This document shows positions 55,565-64,000 of a stretch of DNA of 64,000 bases, one piece after another. The position numbers and the translations under genes are program-made. The number at the start of each line of letters is the position of its first letter. The stretch's first letter is position 1. Source of the DNA: Xanthomonas bromi (GTDB lineage: Bacteria; Pseudomonadota; Gammaproteobacteria; Xanthomonadales; Xanthomonadaceae); assembly GCF_900092025.1 (NCBI RefSeq), contig NZ_FLTX01000042.1:38100-102099 (forward strand), written 5' to 3'. The notes under the pieces were generated by a model, which was given only the letters and a program-made list of their open reading frames with translations, ran no database searches and was not told the DNA's origin.

Positions 55565-55594
55565 GATGCTGTCGCGATCAGAACGTCTGCGCGA

Positions 55595-57856
55595 TCAGAA
55601 CTCCTGCCAATCGGACAGATCCGTGGCCGATGTGGCGTTGCTCGTCGGGCTGCGACGGGGCGATGCGGCCGCCGCGGTGACACGCGCTGCCGGGCCCGGT
55701 GCGAAGCGGGCATTGGCCGGTGCGCTGGCAATGGCCGACAACTGACGCGCCACCGGTGCCTGTGCGGCGACCTTGAACACCGCCACCGCTTCGGTCAGCT
55801 GCTGGGCCTGTTCTTCCATCGCGCGTGCGGCGGCCGTGGCTTCTTCCACCAAGGCGGCGTTCTGCTGTGTGGTTTCGTCCATCTGTGTCACGGTCTGGTT
55901 GACCTGCTCGATACCCGAATACTGTTCCTGCGAGGCTGAGGAGATCTCGCCCATGATGTTGGTGACGCGCTGCACGCTGGCAACGATCTCGGCCATGGTG
56001 GAGCCGGCCTGATCGACCAGCGTTGCGCCTTGCGTGACCTTCTCGACCGAGTCGTCGATCAGGTGCTTGATCTCCTTGGCCGCGCCGGCCGAACGCTGCG
56101 CCAGCGTGCGTACCTCTGAGGCGACAACCGCAAAACCACGGCCCTGTTCGCCGGCACGCGCCGCTTCCACCGCCGCGTTCAAGGCCAGGATGTTGGTCTG
56201 GAAGGCGATCCCGTCGATGACGCTGATGATCTCGGCGATCTTCTTGGACGAGCCCTGGATGTCGGACATGGTGGTGACCACCTTCGCCACCACATCGCCG
56301 CCTTGCGAGGCGACCGCAGCGGCGCCAATGGCGAGCTGGTTGGCCTGGCTGGCGTGTTCGGCATTCTGCTTGACGGTGGAAGTGAGCTCTTCCATCGATG
56401 CCGCGGTTTCTTCCAGATTGGCGGCCTGCTGTTCGGTGCGCTGCGACAGGTCCTGGTTACCGGAGGCGATTTCGCCCGAGGCCAGACCAATTGCGTCGGC
56501 CGCGACCTGGATGCGGCCGACGATGCTGGCCAGTTGTTCGGCGGTGGCATTGGCGTCGTCGCGCATCTGCGCAAACACGCCCTGGTATTGGCCGCTCATA
56601 CGTGCAGTGAGGTCGCCCGCAGCAATCGACTGCAACACGCTTGAGAGCGACTGCAGGTTGCCATCGGCGGTGGCCATCAAGGTATTGAGGCTTTCCACCA
56701 TCACGCGGAAGTCGAACTGGAACTGCTCGGTATTGCCGCGCGCGGTAAAGTCGCCATTCGCCGCGGCCTGCGCCAGCTGCTTGATCTCGGTATTCATCGT
56801 CGCCAGGTTGTGCTTGACCTGGTTCATCGCGGTGGTGATGGCGGCTTTCTCGCCGGGCAGTTGCGGCATGTCTTCGGAGAGGTCGCCGATGGCGTAACGC
56901 CCGATCAGGTGGATGGTCTGCATCTTGACCTTGATGTGCGCGGCCACGAGCTCGTTGGTTTGACTGGCCATGCGGCCGAAATCGCCCGGGAATGCGTCGG
57001 CATCCAGGCGGAAGCTGATCTGGCCTTCTTCATGGCGCTTGGCCATGTCCAACTGCGCGGCAATCAAGTTGCGTATCTGGCCCTGCATGCTGTTCATGGC
57101 GTGCAACAGCCGGCCGGTTTCGTCGTTGGACTGCGTGCTGACGTCGTTATCCAGATTACCCTGGGCAATGGCTTCGGCAGCGCGGGTTGCGCGTGTCAGC
57201 GGCACCACCAGGCTACGGGTGATCAGCAAGGCGAGCATGCCGCTGATCAGCACCACCGCCAGGCCACCACCGATCAACATGGCACGGCCGCGCGTCATGG
57301 CCGTGATGGCGAGCGCATTGGCTTCCTGGGCGCGCTGGCGCTGCAGTGCCGAATACTCCAGCAATGCGTCCTGCCATGCTTGCGTGGCGGGTGCTGCACG
57401 CTGCAACAGCAGCGGCATGGCTTCTTCGTTCTTGTCGGCAAGACCCAGATCGACCACCTGCTGGTTGAACGCGCTGGCCGCCTTGTTGTTCGCGTCGATC
57501 TTCTCACGCAGCGCCTGGCCCACGGACGTGGCCGGGAAGGTGTAGAGCTTGTCGTGCGCCTCCTGGTAGATGTTGCGCTGTTCTTCGATGATCGCGACGG
57601 AGCGATGGTCTTCTTCATCGCTCGTCGGCAAGACGATGTTGCGCAACTGCACGGCAATGACCGACACCGCGTTGTTCATTTCCTGCAGACGCTGGACGAT
57701 GACCATGTTGCGATTGGTCAGCGTATCCAGGCTCTGGCGGGCCTGCGCCAGCGTTTGCAGGCCTGCGACGACCAGAGCGCAGGACAGCAGGATCAGCGTG
57801 CCGAAGGCGAAGGTGAGGCGCTTGCCGACGTTGTACCGTTGTAGAAGAGCGATCAT
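55595..57856 (-). CDS. Methyl-accepting chemotaxis protein (receptor D)
   Basis: 753 residues, the same length as receptor C. Opens [19 protein letters not shown] with TM1, a four-helix-bundle sensor ([20 protein letters not shown]) and TM2 near 190-212. HAMP and repeated HAMP-like turns follow ([33 protein letters not shown]). The signalling domain ends in the tail L-S-D-W-Q-E-F. Likely a paralogue of C and F by tandem duplication with later exchange. Ligand unknown. Confidence 0.95.
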   Translation of the reverse strand: MIALLQRYNVGKRLTFAFGTLILLSCALVVAGLQTLAQARQSLDTLTNRNMVIVQRLQEMNNAVSVIAVQLRNIVLPTSDEEDHRSVAIIEEQRNIYQEAHDKLYTFPATSVGQALREKIDANNKAASAFNQQVVDLGLADKNEEAMPLLLQRAAPATQAWQDALLEYSALQRQRAQEANALAITAMTRGRAMLIGGGLAVVLISGMLALLITRSLVVPLTRATRAAEAIAQGNLDNDVSTQSNDETGRLLHAMNSMQGQIRNLIAAQLDMAKRHEEGQISFRLDADAFPGDFGRMASQTNELVAAHIKVKMQTIHLIGRYAIGDLSEDMPQLPGEKAAITTAMNQVKHNLATMNTEIKQLAQAAANGDFTARGNTEQFQFDFRVMVESLNTLMATADGNLQSLSSVLQSIAAGDLTARMSGQYQGVFAQMRDDANATAEQLASIVGRIQVAADAIGLASGEIASGNQDLSQRTEQQAANLEETAASMEELTSTVKQNAEHASQANQLAIGAAAVASQGGDVVAKVVTTMSDIQGSSKKIAEIISVIDGIAFQTNILALNAAVEAARAGEQGRGFAVVASEVRTLAQRSAGAAKEIKHLIDDSVEKVTQGATLVDQAGSTMAEIVASVQRVTNIMGEISSASQEQYSGIEQVNQTVTQMDETTQQNAALVEEATAAARAMEEQAQQLTEAVAVFKVAAQAPVARQLSAIASAPANARFAPGPAARVTAAAASPRRSPTSNATSATDLSDWQEF

Positions 57857-58343
57857 GGTTGGAATCTCGGGAGCGATAGGCAGAAAAGGGGTGATGCGCT
57901 GGGCGCGTTGGTGTACTGGGTACGCTGGTGGCGCCGATGCGGGCTTGCGTCGAACCGATCCATCGATGCGTGCGACACAATGGTCGCGGCGTCATCGATT
58001 GCAGGGCAGGTATGCACGCTTAAGATTGGTAACGGCAATCGTCATGGCCACTGAACCGACAAGATCGCGAGCGTATGGGCAGGCGTCACCGAGATGAAGC
58101 TGGTGTGCAGAACCACCTGAAAACCCGTGTCACGCGGGCACCTCGGCGGTTTTCGGAATTTATGTTTTCACTTCTTTCTCACGCGCCCGAAAGAGGGCGG
58201 GCATTGGAGTTCCTTGCGGCTTTGCAATGCGTGGGTGTCCTGGTCGCGCCGTTGCCTGACCGATGAAGGGTGCGGTCAGCGCCGATGCGGGACGCATCCG
58301 GCCGCGCACTGCCCCCGATGCAGACATGCCGCCAGACGTTGCC
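57857..58343. other. 487-bp gap between receptors D and E
   Basis: Contains the candidate promoter of receptor D (58029-58055) and a small GATGCG/CGCATC hairpin (58284-58298) about 45 bases past the receptor E stop. No gene supported. Confidence 0.45.
58029..58055 (-). promoter_or_regulatory. Weak FliA-like promoter of receptor D
   Basis: TTCAGTGG, 11 bases, GCCGTTAC on the minus strand, with the same -10 variant as receptors C and F. Leader of about 165 bases. Confidence 0.4.
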
Positions 58344-60818
58344 TCAGGCAGCGCGACCCAGCTGGCTGTGTGCAGGCTCGGCCTGCAACTGGAACACGGA
58401 GACCGCATCGCGCAATTGCTGCGCCTGTTCTTCCATCGAACGGGCGGCGGCAGTGGCTTCTTCCACCAGTGCGGCGTTCTGCTGGGTCGCCTGATCCATC
58501 TGTGCGATGGTCTGACTGACCAGTTCGATACCTTGCGACTGCTGCTGCGAGGCCTCGCCGATTTCCTGCATGATGGCGGTGACGCTCTGCACCGAATCGA
58601 CGATGTCCTGCATGGTGCGACCGGCCTGGCCCACCAGCTGGTTGCCGTGTTCGACACGGCTGACCGAATCCTCGATCAGGTGCTTGATCTCCTTTGCCGC
58701 GCCAGCCGAGCGCTGTGCCAGCATGCGGACCTCACTGGCCACCACCGCAAAGCCACGACCTTGCTCACCGGCGCGCGCGGCTTCCACCGCAGCGTTCAAG
58801 GCGAGGATATTGGTCTGGAACGCAATGCCGTCGATGATGCTGATGATGTCGGCGATCTTCTTGGAGGCGACCTGGATGCCGGCCATGGTGCCCACGACCT
58901 CACCCACCACCGCACCGCCTTGCGAGGCGACCGTGGCCGCACTCACCACCAACTGGTTTGCGCGGCGCGCATGTTCGGCGTTGTTGCGCACAGTGGAGGT
59001 GAGCTCTTCCATCGAGGCCGCGGTTTCTTCCAGATTGGCGGCTTGCTGTTCGGTGCGCTGTGACAGGTCTTGATTGCCAGAGGCAATTTCGCTGGCGGCG
59101 TCGTTGATGGCATCGGTGGAAACCTGGATGCGCCCGACGATATCGGCCAGCTGCGCCACGGTGGCGTTGGCGTCGTCGCGCATGCGTGCGAACACGCCGT
59201 GGAAGTTGCCGTGCATGCCGGTGGTGAGATCGCCTGCCGCAATCGCCTGCAATACCTTCGAGAGCGCCTGCAGATTGGCGTCGGCAGTGGCCATCAATTG
59301 ATTGAGACTGTCCACCATCGCACGGAAGTCGTACTGGAAGCGCTGCGCGTCCCCGCGCACGCCGAAATCGCCATTGGCCGCCGCCTGCGCGAGCAGCTTG
59401 ATCTCGCTGTTCATCGCCGACAGGTTGGCCTTGACGGTATCCATGGTGTCGCTGAGCACGGCCTTCTCGCCGGGCAGACGGTCCATGTCCTGGCTCAGGT
59501 CGCCGATGGCGTAGCGCGACATGATCTGCGCGAGTTTCAGCTTGACTGCGATGTGCGAGCCGACCAGCGCATTGGTCTCGCGCACCATGGTGGCGTAGGC
59601 ACCGGGGAAGTCGTCTGCCTGCATGCGGTAGCTGATCTGGCCGGCATCGTGGCGCTGCGCCATGTCGCTTTGCGCGCTCAGCACGCACTGCAGTTGTTCC
59701 TGCATCCGGCGCATGGTGGTGAGCAACTGTCCGGTTTCGTCGCGGTCGGCTGCCACGACAAGATCGTCCAACTGGCCATGCGCGATATTGGCCGCGACTG
59801 CCGCGGCGCGGCGCACATTGCGGGTCAGGCGCGACAAGGTGTACCAACCCAGCGCGGCGATCAGCAGCGCCAGCACCAACAGGCCGGCAATCGCTTCGCG
59901 CATCGCGTTGCGTGCGTCGACCAGGTGACGTTCGGATTGCCGCTGCAGCGCCTGCAAGGAAACGTGGCTGAGTTCCTGCATGGTCTGGCCAAGCGCATCG
60001 AGCGCAGCATTCCACTGTGTGTCCGCCTGCGCATCGCTGCCATTCAACGCGGTGTCGAGCGCGACCAGTGCCGCGCTTGCCCGCGTGGCTTCGGTCTTGG
60101 CAGCATCGGCCAGGGCGGGGTCGGGCTGTTCCAGCAGGCCAATCGCCTTGTCCAGTTCGTGTCGGAAACGCACATGGTTTCGGGCAAGCTGATTGAGCTG
60201 CTCGCGCAGCATGGCGCGGCTGTCGCCGGCCTGCGACGGGTCGCTGGCGGCGTCCAGACGGGTCAGCGATTCGGTGGCGTCGGGGCTGTAGATCAGCGTG
60301 GATACCACCAAGTGGTAGCTTTCGATATACGGGGTGTAGACCAACTGGCTGTCGTCGCGCAACGCATCGAGCGCGGCGAAGGCGTGTTCGCTCACGGCGG
60401 CATAGCCATCAGGGGCCGTGCTGGCAACGTGGCGCTGCTGCAGTGCCCGCAATTCCTTCTGGCTGCGTTCGAAGCCGGGCAAGCTGGAAGTGGTGGCGAG
60501 CAGTTGGGTGAGATCGCGCTCGGCGCGCTGTGCGGCGGCACTGGCGGTGCGACCGCTATCCACGTGTGCGGCGTGCAGGTCGGTAATCAGGCCCAGCATT
60601 TGGCCAAGCGGCGCGTAGCTGCGCAATTCGTTGCTGCTGATGGCGACGCTTTCGTCGAGCTTGCCGCTGTAGAGCGTCACCGGTATCACCAGCCCCACCA
60701 ACGCCAGCACGCCGATGATGCCGAGTTTCCTGGCGATGGCCAGGTCGTCCCAACGGCTGGTCCAGCGGCGGGGCGAAACTGGAACGGTTTGCGGCAACAG
60801 GGTGGGAGAGGTGGTCAT
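58344..60818 (-). CDS. Methyl-accepting chemotaxis protein with large helical sensor domain (receptor E)
   Basis: 824 residues. A 40-residue cytoplasmic lead (unlike its neighbours), TM1 near 32-50, then a long helical periplasmic region (about 55-325) with [20 protein letters not shown], reminiscent of NIT-type nitrate/nitrite sensors but without a motif that proves it. TM2 is near 326-345, then HAMP, further HAMP-like turns ([33 protein letters not shown]) and the signalling domain. It ends Q-L-G-R-A-A without a W-x-x-F tail, so it may depend on helper receptors for adaptation. FliA-like promoter 27 bases upstream. Confidence 0.94.
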   Translation of the reverse strand: MTTSPTLLPQTVPVSPRRWTSRWDDLAIARKLGIIGVLALVGLVIPVTLYSGKLDESVAISSNELRSYAPLGQMLGLITDLHAAHVDSGRTASAAAQRAERDLTQLLATTSSLPGFERSQKELRALQQRHVASTAPDGYAAVSEHAFAALDALRDDSQLVYTPYIESYHLVVSTLIYSPDATESLTRLDAASDPSQAGDSRAMLREQLNQLARNHVRFRHELDKAIGLLEQPDPALADAAKTEATRASAALVALDTALNGSDAQADTQWNAALDALGQTMQELSHVSLQALQRQSERHLVDARNAMREAIAGLLVLALLIAALGWYTLSRLTRNVRRAAAVAANIAHGQLDDLVVAADRDETGQLLTTMRRMQEQLQCVLSAQSDMAQRHDAGQISYRMQADDFPGAYATMVRETNALVGSHIAVKLKLAQIMSRYAIGDLSQDMDRLPGEKAVLSDTMDTVKANLSAMNSEIKLLAQAAANGDFGVRGDAQRFQYDFRAMVDSLNQLMATADANLQALSKVLQAIAAGDLTTGMHGNFHGVFARMRDDANATVAQLADIVGRIQVSTDAINDAASEIASGNQDLSQRTEQQAANLEETAASMEELTSTVRNNAEHARRANQLVVSAATVASQGGAVVGEVVGTMAGIQVASKKIADIISIIDGIAFQTNILALNAAVEAARAGEQGRGFAVVASEVRMLAQRSAGAAKEIKHLIEDSVSRVEHGNQLVGQAGRTMQDIVDSVQSVTAIMQEIGEASQQQSQGIELVSQTIAQMDQATQQNAALVEEATAAARSMEEQAQQLRDAVSVFQLQAEPAHSQLGRAA

Positions 60819-60844
60819 CGGTACTTCTCATTGACATAAGCAGA

Positions 60845-60872
60845 CTATCGGCCGATCGCTTGCAGGCCTTTA
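60845..60872 (-). promoter_or_regulatory. FliA-like promoter of receptor E
   Basis: TAAAGGCC, 12 bases, GCCGATAG on the minus strand: full match to TAAAG and 7/8 in the -10. About 20 bases from expected start to the ATG. Confidence 0.7.
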
Positions 60873-60874
60873 GT

Positions 60875-60896
60875 TGGTCGGCATTGCTGCCGACCA
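60875..60896 (-). terminator. Hairpin between receptor F and the receptor E promoter
   Basis: Perfect 9-bp arms TGGTCGGCA and TGCCGACCA with a 4-base loop. It starts 29 bases past the receptor F stop and ends just upstream of the receptor E -35. Insulates the two units; no T-run. Confidence 0.65.
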
Positions 60897-60925
60897 GGCA
60901 AGTTCAGTCAGTGCTGTCGATCTGC

Positions 60926-63175
60926 TCAATATTCCTGCCAACTGCTGTCATTGCTGGGCGCAGCGACCACGGCGCGTGGCTTGGAGGCCGGGGGACGAAC
61001 AGCTGCGACCACGGTCGCCTTAACGGCGGGAACCGCTGACGTGCGTGGGGCTGCCGCACGCGATACAGACGCTGCGTCGTTGCTCTCGGTCTTGAAGACC
61101 GCCACGGCCTCGGTCAATCCGACCGCCTGTTCTTCCAGTGCGCGTGCGGCAGCCGTGGCTTCTTCCACCAGCGCGGCATTCTGCTGGGTGGTTTCGTCCA
61201 TCTGGGTGACAGTCTGGTTGACCTGTTCGATGCCCGACGACTGCTCCTGCGAGGCCGCGGAAATCTCACCCATGATGTCGGTGACGCGCTGCACGCTGGA
61301 GACGATCTCGGCCATGGTGGTACCGGCGCTGCGCACCAGCAGCGAGCCTTCGGCCACGCGCTGCACCGAGTCGTCGATCAGGTCCTTGATCTCCTTGGCG
61401 GCACCGGCCGAACGCTGTGCCAGGGTACGCACTTCCGAGGCCACCACTGCGAAGCCGCGGCCCTGTTCGCCGGCGCGTGCGGCTTCCACTGCTGCGTTCA
61501 AGGCCAGGATGTTGGTCTGGAAGGCGATGCCATCGATCACAGAGATGATGGCGGCGATCTTCTTGGACGAGGATTCGATCCCGCTCATGGTGTCGACCAC
61601 CTTGCTGGCGATCTCGCCGCCCTGCAAGGCCACGCCGGCCGCGCCGATCGCAAGCTGGTTGGCCTGACGTGCGCTTTCGGCGTTCTGCTTGACGGTAGAG
61701 GTGAGCTCTTCCATCGACGCGGCGGTCTCTTCCAGGTTGGCGGCCTGTTGTTCGGTACGCTGCGACAGATCCTGGTTGCCGGCGGCGATTTCGCCCGTGG
61801 CTGCGCTGATGTTGCCCGCCACGCTCTGAATCCGCACGACGATGCGGGTGAGCTGTTCGGTGGTGGCGTTGGCGTCATCGCGCATGGTGGCGAACACACC
61901 GTTGAAATTGCCGTTCATGCGCGCAGTGAGGTCGCCGGCGGCGATCGACTGCAACAGTGCCGACAGCTTGCCCAGGCTGGTGTCGCTGACCTCCATCATC
62001 GCGTTGAGGTCCTGCACCATGCGAAGGAAATCGTGCTCGAACCGCTGCGCATCGCCGCGGGCGCTGAAATCGCCGGCTGCGGCGGCGCTGGCCAGTCGCT
62101 TGATCTCGGTATTGATCGCCAGCAAGCTGGCCTTGGCCGCATCCATCGATTCGTGCAGCACCGCGCGGCTACCCGGCAGGCGCCGTGCATCGCGACGCAG
62201 ATCGCCGTGGGCGTATTGGTTGAGGACCTCGATCGCATCGACGATGGCGTCCAGGTGTTCGAACATCATGGTGTTGATGCCCTTGCTCAGGTCGCCGTAG
62301 ACGCCGGGGAAGTCCTGCGGCATGCGGTGGGCCATGTCCTTGTCGGCGTGCAGCTCGATCATCCGCGCGGTTTCGCTGGAGAAACGCTGCAATTGCGCCT
62401 GCATCTTGGCCATGGCGCTGAGCAGCCGGCCGGGTTCGTCAGTGGCGGTGGTGCGCACGTCGCTGTCCAGGCGGCCTTCGGCAATGGCCTCGGCGGCGCG
62501 CGTGGCACGGTGCAGGGGCTGGGTCAGGCTGCGGGTGATCAGCCAGGCCAACAGGCTGCTGATCACAAGCACCGCAAGGCCGCCGGCGATCAGCAGCGCC
62601 CGGCCATGATCCATCGCGGTATTGGCATCGGCAAAGGCGGTGGCGCCGCGGGTGCGCTGGCGCGCGGAATACGCATTGAGCGCGTCCTGCCATTGCTGGT
62701 TCGCCGGTACCGCCTGCTGCATCAGCATCCTGAGCGCCTCATCGGGCTTGTCGTTCATGCCCAGGTCCAGCACCTGCTGATTGACGACACGGGCTTTTTC
62801 GCGTGCAAGATCGATCTGACGACGCATTTCGGCGCCGGCGGCGTTGGACGGCGGGATGGCGTACAGCTTGTTGTGGAGTTCGCTGTAATACGTCCGCTGT
62901 TGATCGATGATCTTGGCGAAGCCGATGTTCTCTTCCTGCGTGGTCGGCAGCACGATATTGCGCAGCTGGATGGAGATGATCGCACTGGCGTTACGCATCT
63001 CGCTGACATATTCGAGGATCGTCATATTGCGCTTGACGATGGAGTCCAGGCGCCCACGCGCTTGCGCCAAGGTCATCAGGCCGGCGACCACCAGGCCGCA
63101 GGACAGCAAGATCAGGAAGCCGAACGCGGCGGAAAGGCGGGTGCCGACGTTATAGCGTTGGAGAAAACCGATCAT
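60926..63175 (-). CDS. Methyl-accepting chemotaxis protein (receptor F)
   Basis: 749 residues from ATG 63175 ([19 protein letters not shown]). Architecture as in C and D: TM1, four-helix-bundle sensor ([20 protein letters not shown]), TM2, HAMP and HAMP-like repeats ([33 protein letters not shown]). The signalling domain ends in the tail D-S-S-W-Q-E-Y. Its first HAMP-like insert differs from C and D ([18 protein letters not shown]). The 3' coding end shares an identical 40-base stretch with receptor G. Confidence 0.95.
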   Translation of the reverse strand: MIGFLQRYNVGTRLSAAFGFLILLSCGLVVAGLMTLAQARGRLDSIVKRNMTILEYVSEMRNASAIISIQLRNIVLPTTQEENIGFAKIIDQQRTYYSELHNKLYAIPPSNAAGAEMRRQIDLAREKARVVNQQVLDLGMNDKPDEALRMLMQQAVPANQQWQDALNAYSARQRTRGATAFADANTAMDHGRALLIAGGLAVLVISSLLAWLITRSLTQPLHRATRAAEAIAEGRLDSDVRTTATDEPGRLLSAMAKMQAQLQRFSSETARMIELHADKDMAHRMPQDFPGVYGDLSKGINTMMFEHLDAIVDAIEVLNQYAHGDLRRDARRLPGSRAVLHESMDAAKASLLAINTEIKRLASAAAAGDFSARGDAQRFEHDFLRMVQDLNAMMEVSDTSLGKLSALLQSIAAGDLTARMNGNFNGVFATMRDDANATTEQLTRIVVRIQSVAGNISAATGEIAAGNQDLSQRTEQQAANLEETAASMEELTSTVKQNAESARQANQLAIGAAGVALQGGEIASKVVDTMSGIESSSKKIAAIISVIDGIAFQTNILALNAAVEAARAGEQGRGFAVVASEVRTLAQRSAGAAKEIKDLIDDSVQRVAEGSLLVRSAGTTMAEIVSSVQRVTDIMGEISAASQEQSSGIEQVNQTVTQMDETTQQNAALVEEATAAARALEEQAVGLTEAVAVFKTESNDAASVSRAAAPRTSAVPAVKATVVAAVRPPASKPRAVVAAPSNDSSWQEY

Positions 63176-63332
63176 GAAAAATTTCTGCCGGGTAGGGTGA
63201 TAAGGGGGCGATCCGGTGCAACGGCGGCCGCCTCGCAATCACGCTCGGCATCCGCTGCAATGGGGGACGGCGGCATGACGCCCATCGCTCGCGCTGGTAG
63301 CGAGCGCCGGCACCGTCCCGGTTGCAGGGCCG

Positions 63333-63359
63333 GTAACGGCGACCCGGTCCTATACTTGA
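63333..63359 (-). promoter_or_regulatory. FliA-like promoter of receptor F
   Basis: TCAAGTAT, 11 bases, GCCGTTAC on the minus strand: TCAAG is complete, with exact spacing. Leader about 150 bases. Confidence 0.6.
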
Positions 63360-63668
63360 GTCCGGTATTTATGATTTGTTATAGCTGGCATCGCTCACAG
63401 AATCCGGGGCAGCCCTCGGCGATGCAGGTCAGGTGGTTGGCGACGCCAGGCACCATGAAGCGGCGTGCGCAGGGAAGGGTGCCTGTCGTGCATGCCGGCA
63501 TGGGTCCCAGGGGCCGCCATGCTGTGTATGGGTAAGTGATTGATCGCAAAGGGGCGCTAGCCGATGAGCGCCGTGTCTCGGCCGTAGGCGAGGGTCCCGT
63601 CAGCTGACCGCACCCGGTGACGGTGCGACAGTCCGGCGCATCGCCAGCCGGACCCATCAATGCAATGC

Positions 63669-63713
63669 GGGCCCGACCAAGCGCATGCGGGCTGCATGTG
63701 CTCGGTCGGGCCC
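63669..63713 (-). terminator. Inverted repeat past receptor G
   Basis: Perfect 10-bp arms GGGCCCGACC and GGTCGGGCCC around a 25-base loop, about 90 bases past the receptor G stop. Confidence 0.45.
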
Positions 63714-63761
63714 TGGTGTGTTCCAACGACTGATGTGTGCGGAGCGGAGACCTGGCGCAGA

Positions 63762-63790
63762 TGGCATCGGAGGGCACTCCACCGATGCCA
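63762..63790 (-). terminator. Hairpin just past receptor G stop
   Basis: Perfect 9-bp arms TGGCATCGG and CCGATGCCA with an 11-base loop, starting 11 bases past the stop. No T-run on the minus strand. Confidence 0.5.
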
Positions 63791-63801
63791 GGCTTTGTCG
63801 G

Positions 63802-64000
63802 TCAGAACTCCTGCCAGCTGCTCTCGCCGGTCGTCGCAGCAGCAACCGCGCGTGGCCTGGCGGCTGCGCTGCCGCCGACGGTGGTCAGTTTGGCGCGCAC
63901 AGCCGGCGCCGGCTTGGCGACGGGCGCCGTGCGAACGTTGCTGGTGGTGCTGTGCTCGGTCTTGAAGACCGCCACGGCCTCGGTCAATCCGACCGCCTGT
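63802..64000 (-). CDS. Methyl-accepting chemotaxis protein, C-terminal end only (receptor G)
   Basis: The last 65 residues of another receptor, cut by the window edge. It reads [11 protein letters not shown], then a Pro/Ala/Arg/Val-rich linker and the tail E-S-S-W-Q-E-F. The flexible linker before the W-Q-E-F tail is the arrangement needed for CheR tethering. Its outermost 40 bases are identical to receptor F. Confidence 0.9.
   Translation of the reverse strand, partial: QAVGLTEAVAVFKTEHSTTSNVRTAPVAKPAPAVRAKLTTVGGSAAARPRAVAAATTGESSWQEF

Larger units (their letters stand above)
55189..55594. other. 406-bp gap between receptors C and D
   Basis: Holds the FliA-like promoter of receptor C (55281-55307) and the receptor D hairpin (55531-55564). 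No gene supported. Confidence 0.5.
63176..63801. other. 626-bp gap between receptors F and G
   Basis: Holds the FliA-like promoter of F (63333-63359) and two inverted repeats near the G stop (63669-63713; 63762-63790). A 132-codon minus-strand ORF here has no protein-like features. Confidence 0.5.

Noticed and set aside
63540..63660. CGCAAAGG-containing stretch recalling a GEMM c-di-GMP riboswitch
   Set aside because: The P1 and tetraloop-receptor parts are not recognisable, and no plus-strand gene follows; receptor G is on the other strand.
63379..63777. 132-codon minus-strand ORF between receptors F and G
   Set aside because: Arg/Pro/Ser-rich, overlaps inverted repeats, no start context.

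Overview
The window looks like a chromosome segment of a Xanthomonas (gamma-proteobacterium, order Xanthomonadales). It is GC-rich and carries the full rpf (regulation of pathogenicity factors) neighbourhood in its characteristic order: greA, rpfE, recJ, rpfD, prfB, lysS, rpfG, an rpfH remnant, rpfC, rpfF, rpfB, acnA, acnB/rpfA. A chemotaxis island with a tandem array of chemoreceptors follows. The species cannot be fixed from sequence alone. The broken rpfH is compatible with lineages reported to lack a working rpfH. No tRNA, rRNA, CRISPR array, intact insertion sequence or prophage was seen.

Layout. 1-1.7 kb: minus-strand end of a leucine/acyl-CoA catabolic operon (HMG-CoA lyase, enoyl-CoA hydratase). 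1.8-4.2 kb: feoA-feoB plus a small Cys-rich membrane protein for ferrous iron uptake, behind a Fur-box-like site. 4.2-8 kb: a dead NTF2-like gene, a PLP aminotransferase, a MOSC protein, dapB. 8.2-14.3 kb: carA and carB, split by an AAA ATPase plus PIN-domain pair of lower GC. 14.3-31 kb: the rpf region, in which RpfF/RpfB make and process the DSF quorum signal, RpfC senses it and RpfG degrades cyclic-di-GMP. 31-38 kb: acnA and acnB flanking a VapBC-type toxin-antitoxin pair. 39.5-64 kb: a c-di-GMP enzyme gene, cheB-cheD-cheR, cheW, a YcgR/PilZ flagellar brake gene and seven chemoreceptor genes (one dead, one cut by the window end), nearly all on the minus strand.

How the genes work together. 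Quorum signalling (DSF), c-di-GMP turnover (RpfG HD-GYP, GGDEF-EAL protein, PilZ protein) and chemotactic adaptation (CheR, CheB, CheD acting on receptors) sit side by side. Seven sites resembling FliA (sigma-28) promoters precede the chemotaxis genes, and hairpins lie between many receptors, so the array looks like separately transcribed units under flagellar class-3 control. Five of the seven receptors end in a W-x-x-[F/Y] tail (W-Q-E-F, W-K-E-F or W-Q-E-Y) of the kind that tethers CheR.

Gene decay is a theme. The acyltransferase, rpfD, rpfH, two small NTF2-like genes and one chemoreceptor each carry frameshifts and/or stops. Most of the frameshifts can be explained by loss of one base, usually a G, so real decay and consensus error must be separated. 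A run of 15 G lies between the two broken divergent genes (acyltransferase and rpfD). The most system-like unknown is the ATPase-PIN pair lodged inside the carbamoyl-phosphate synthase operon.
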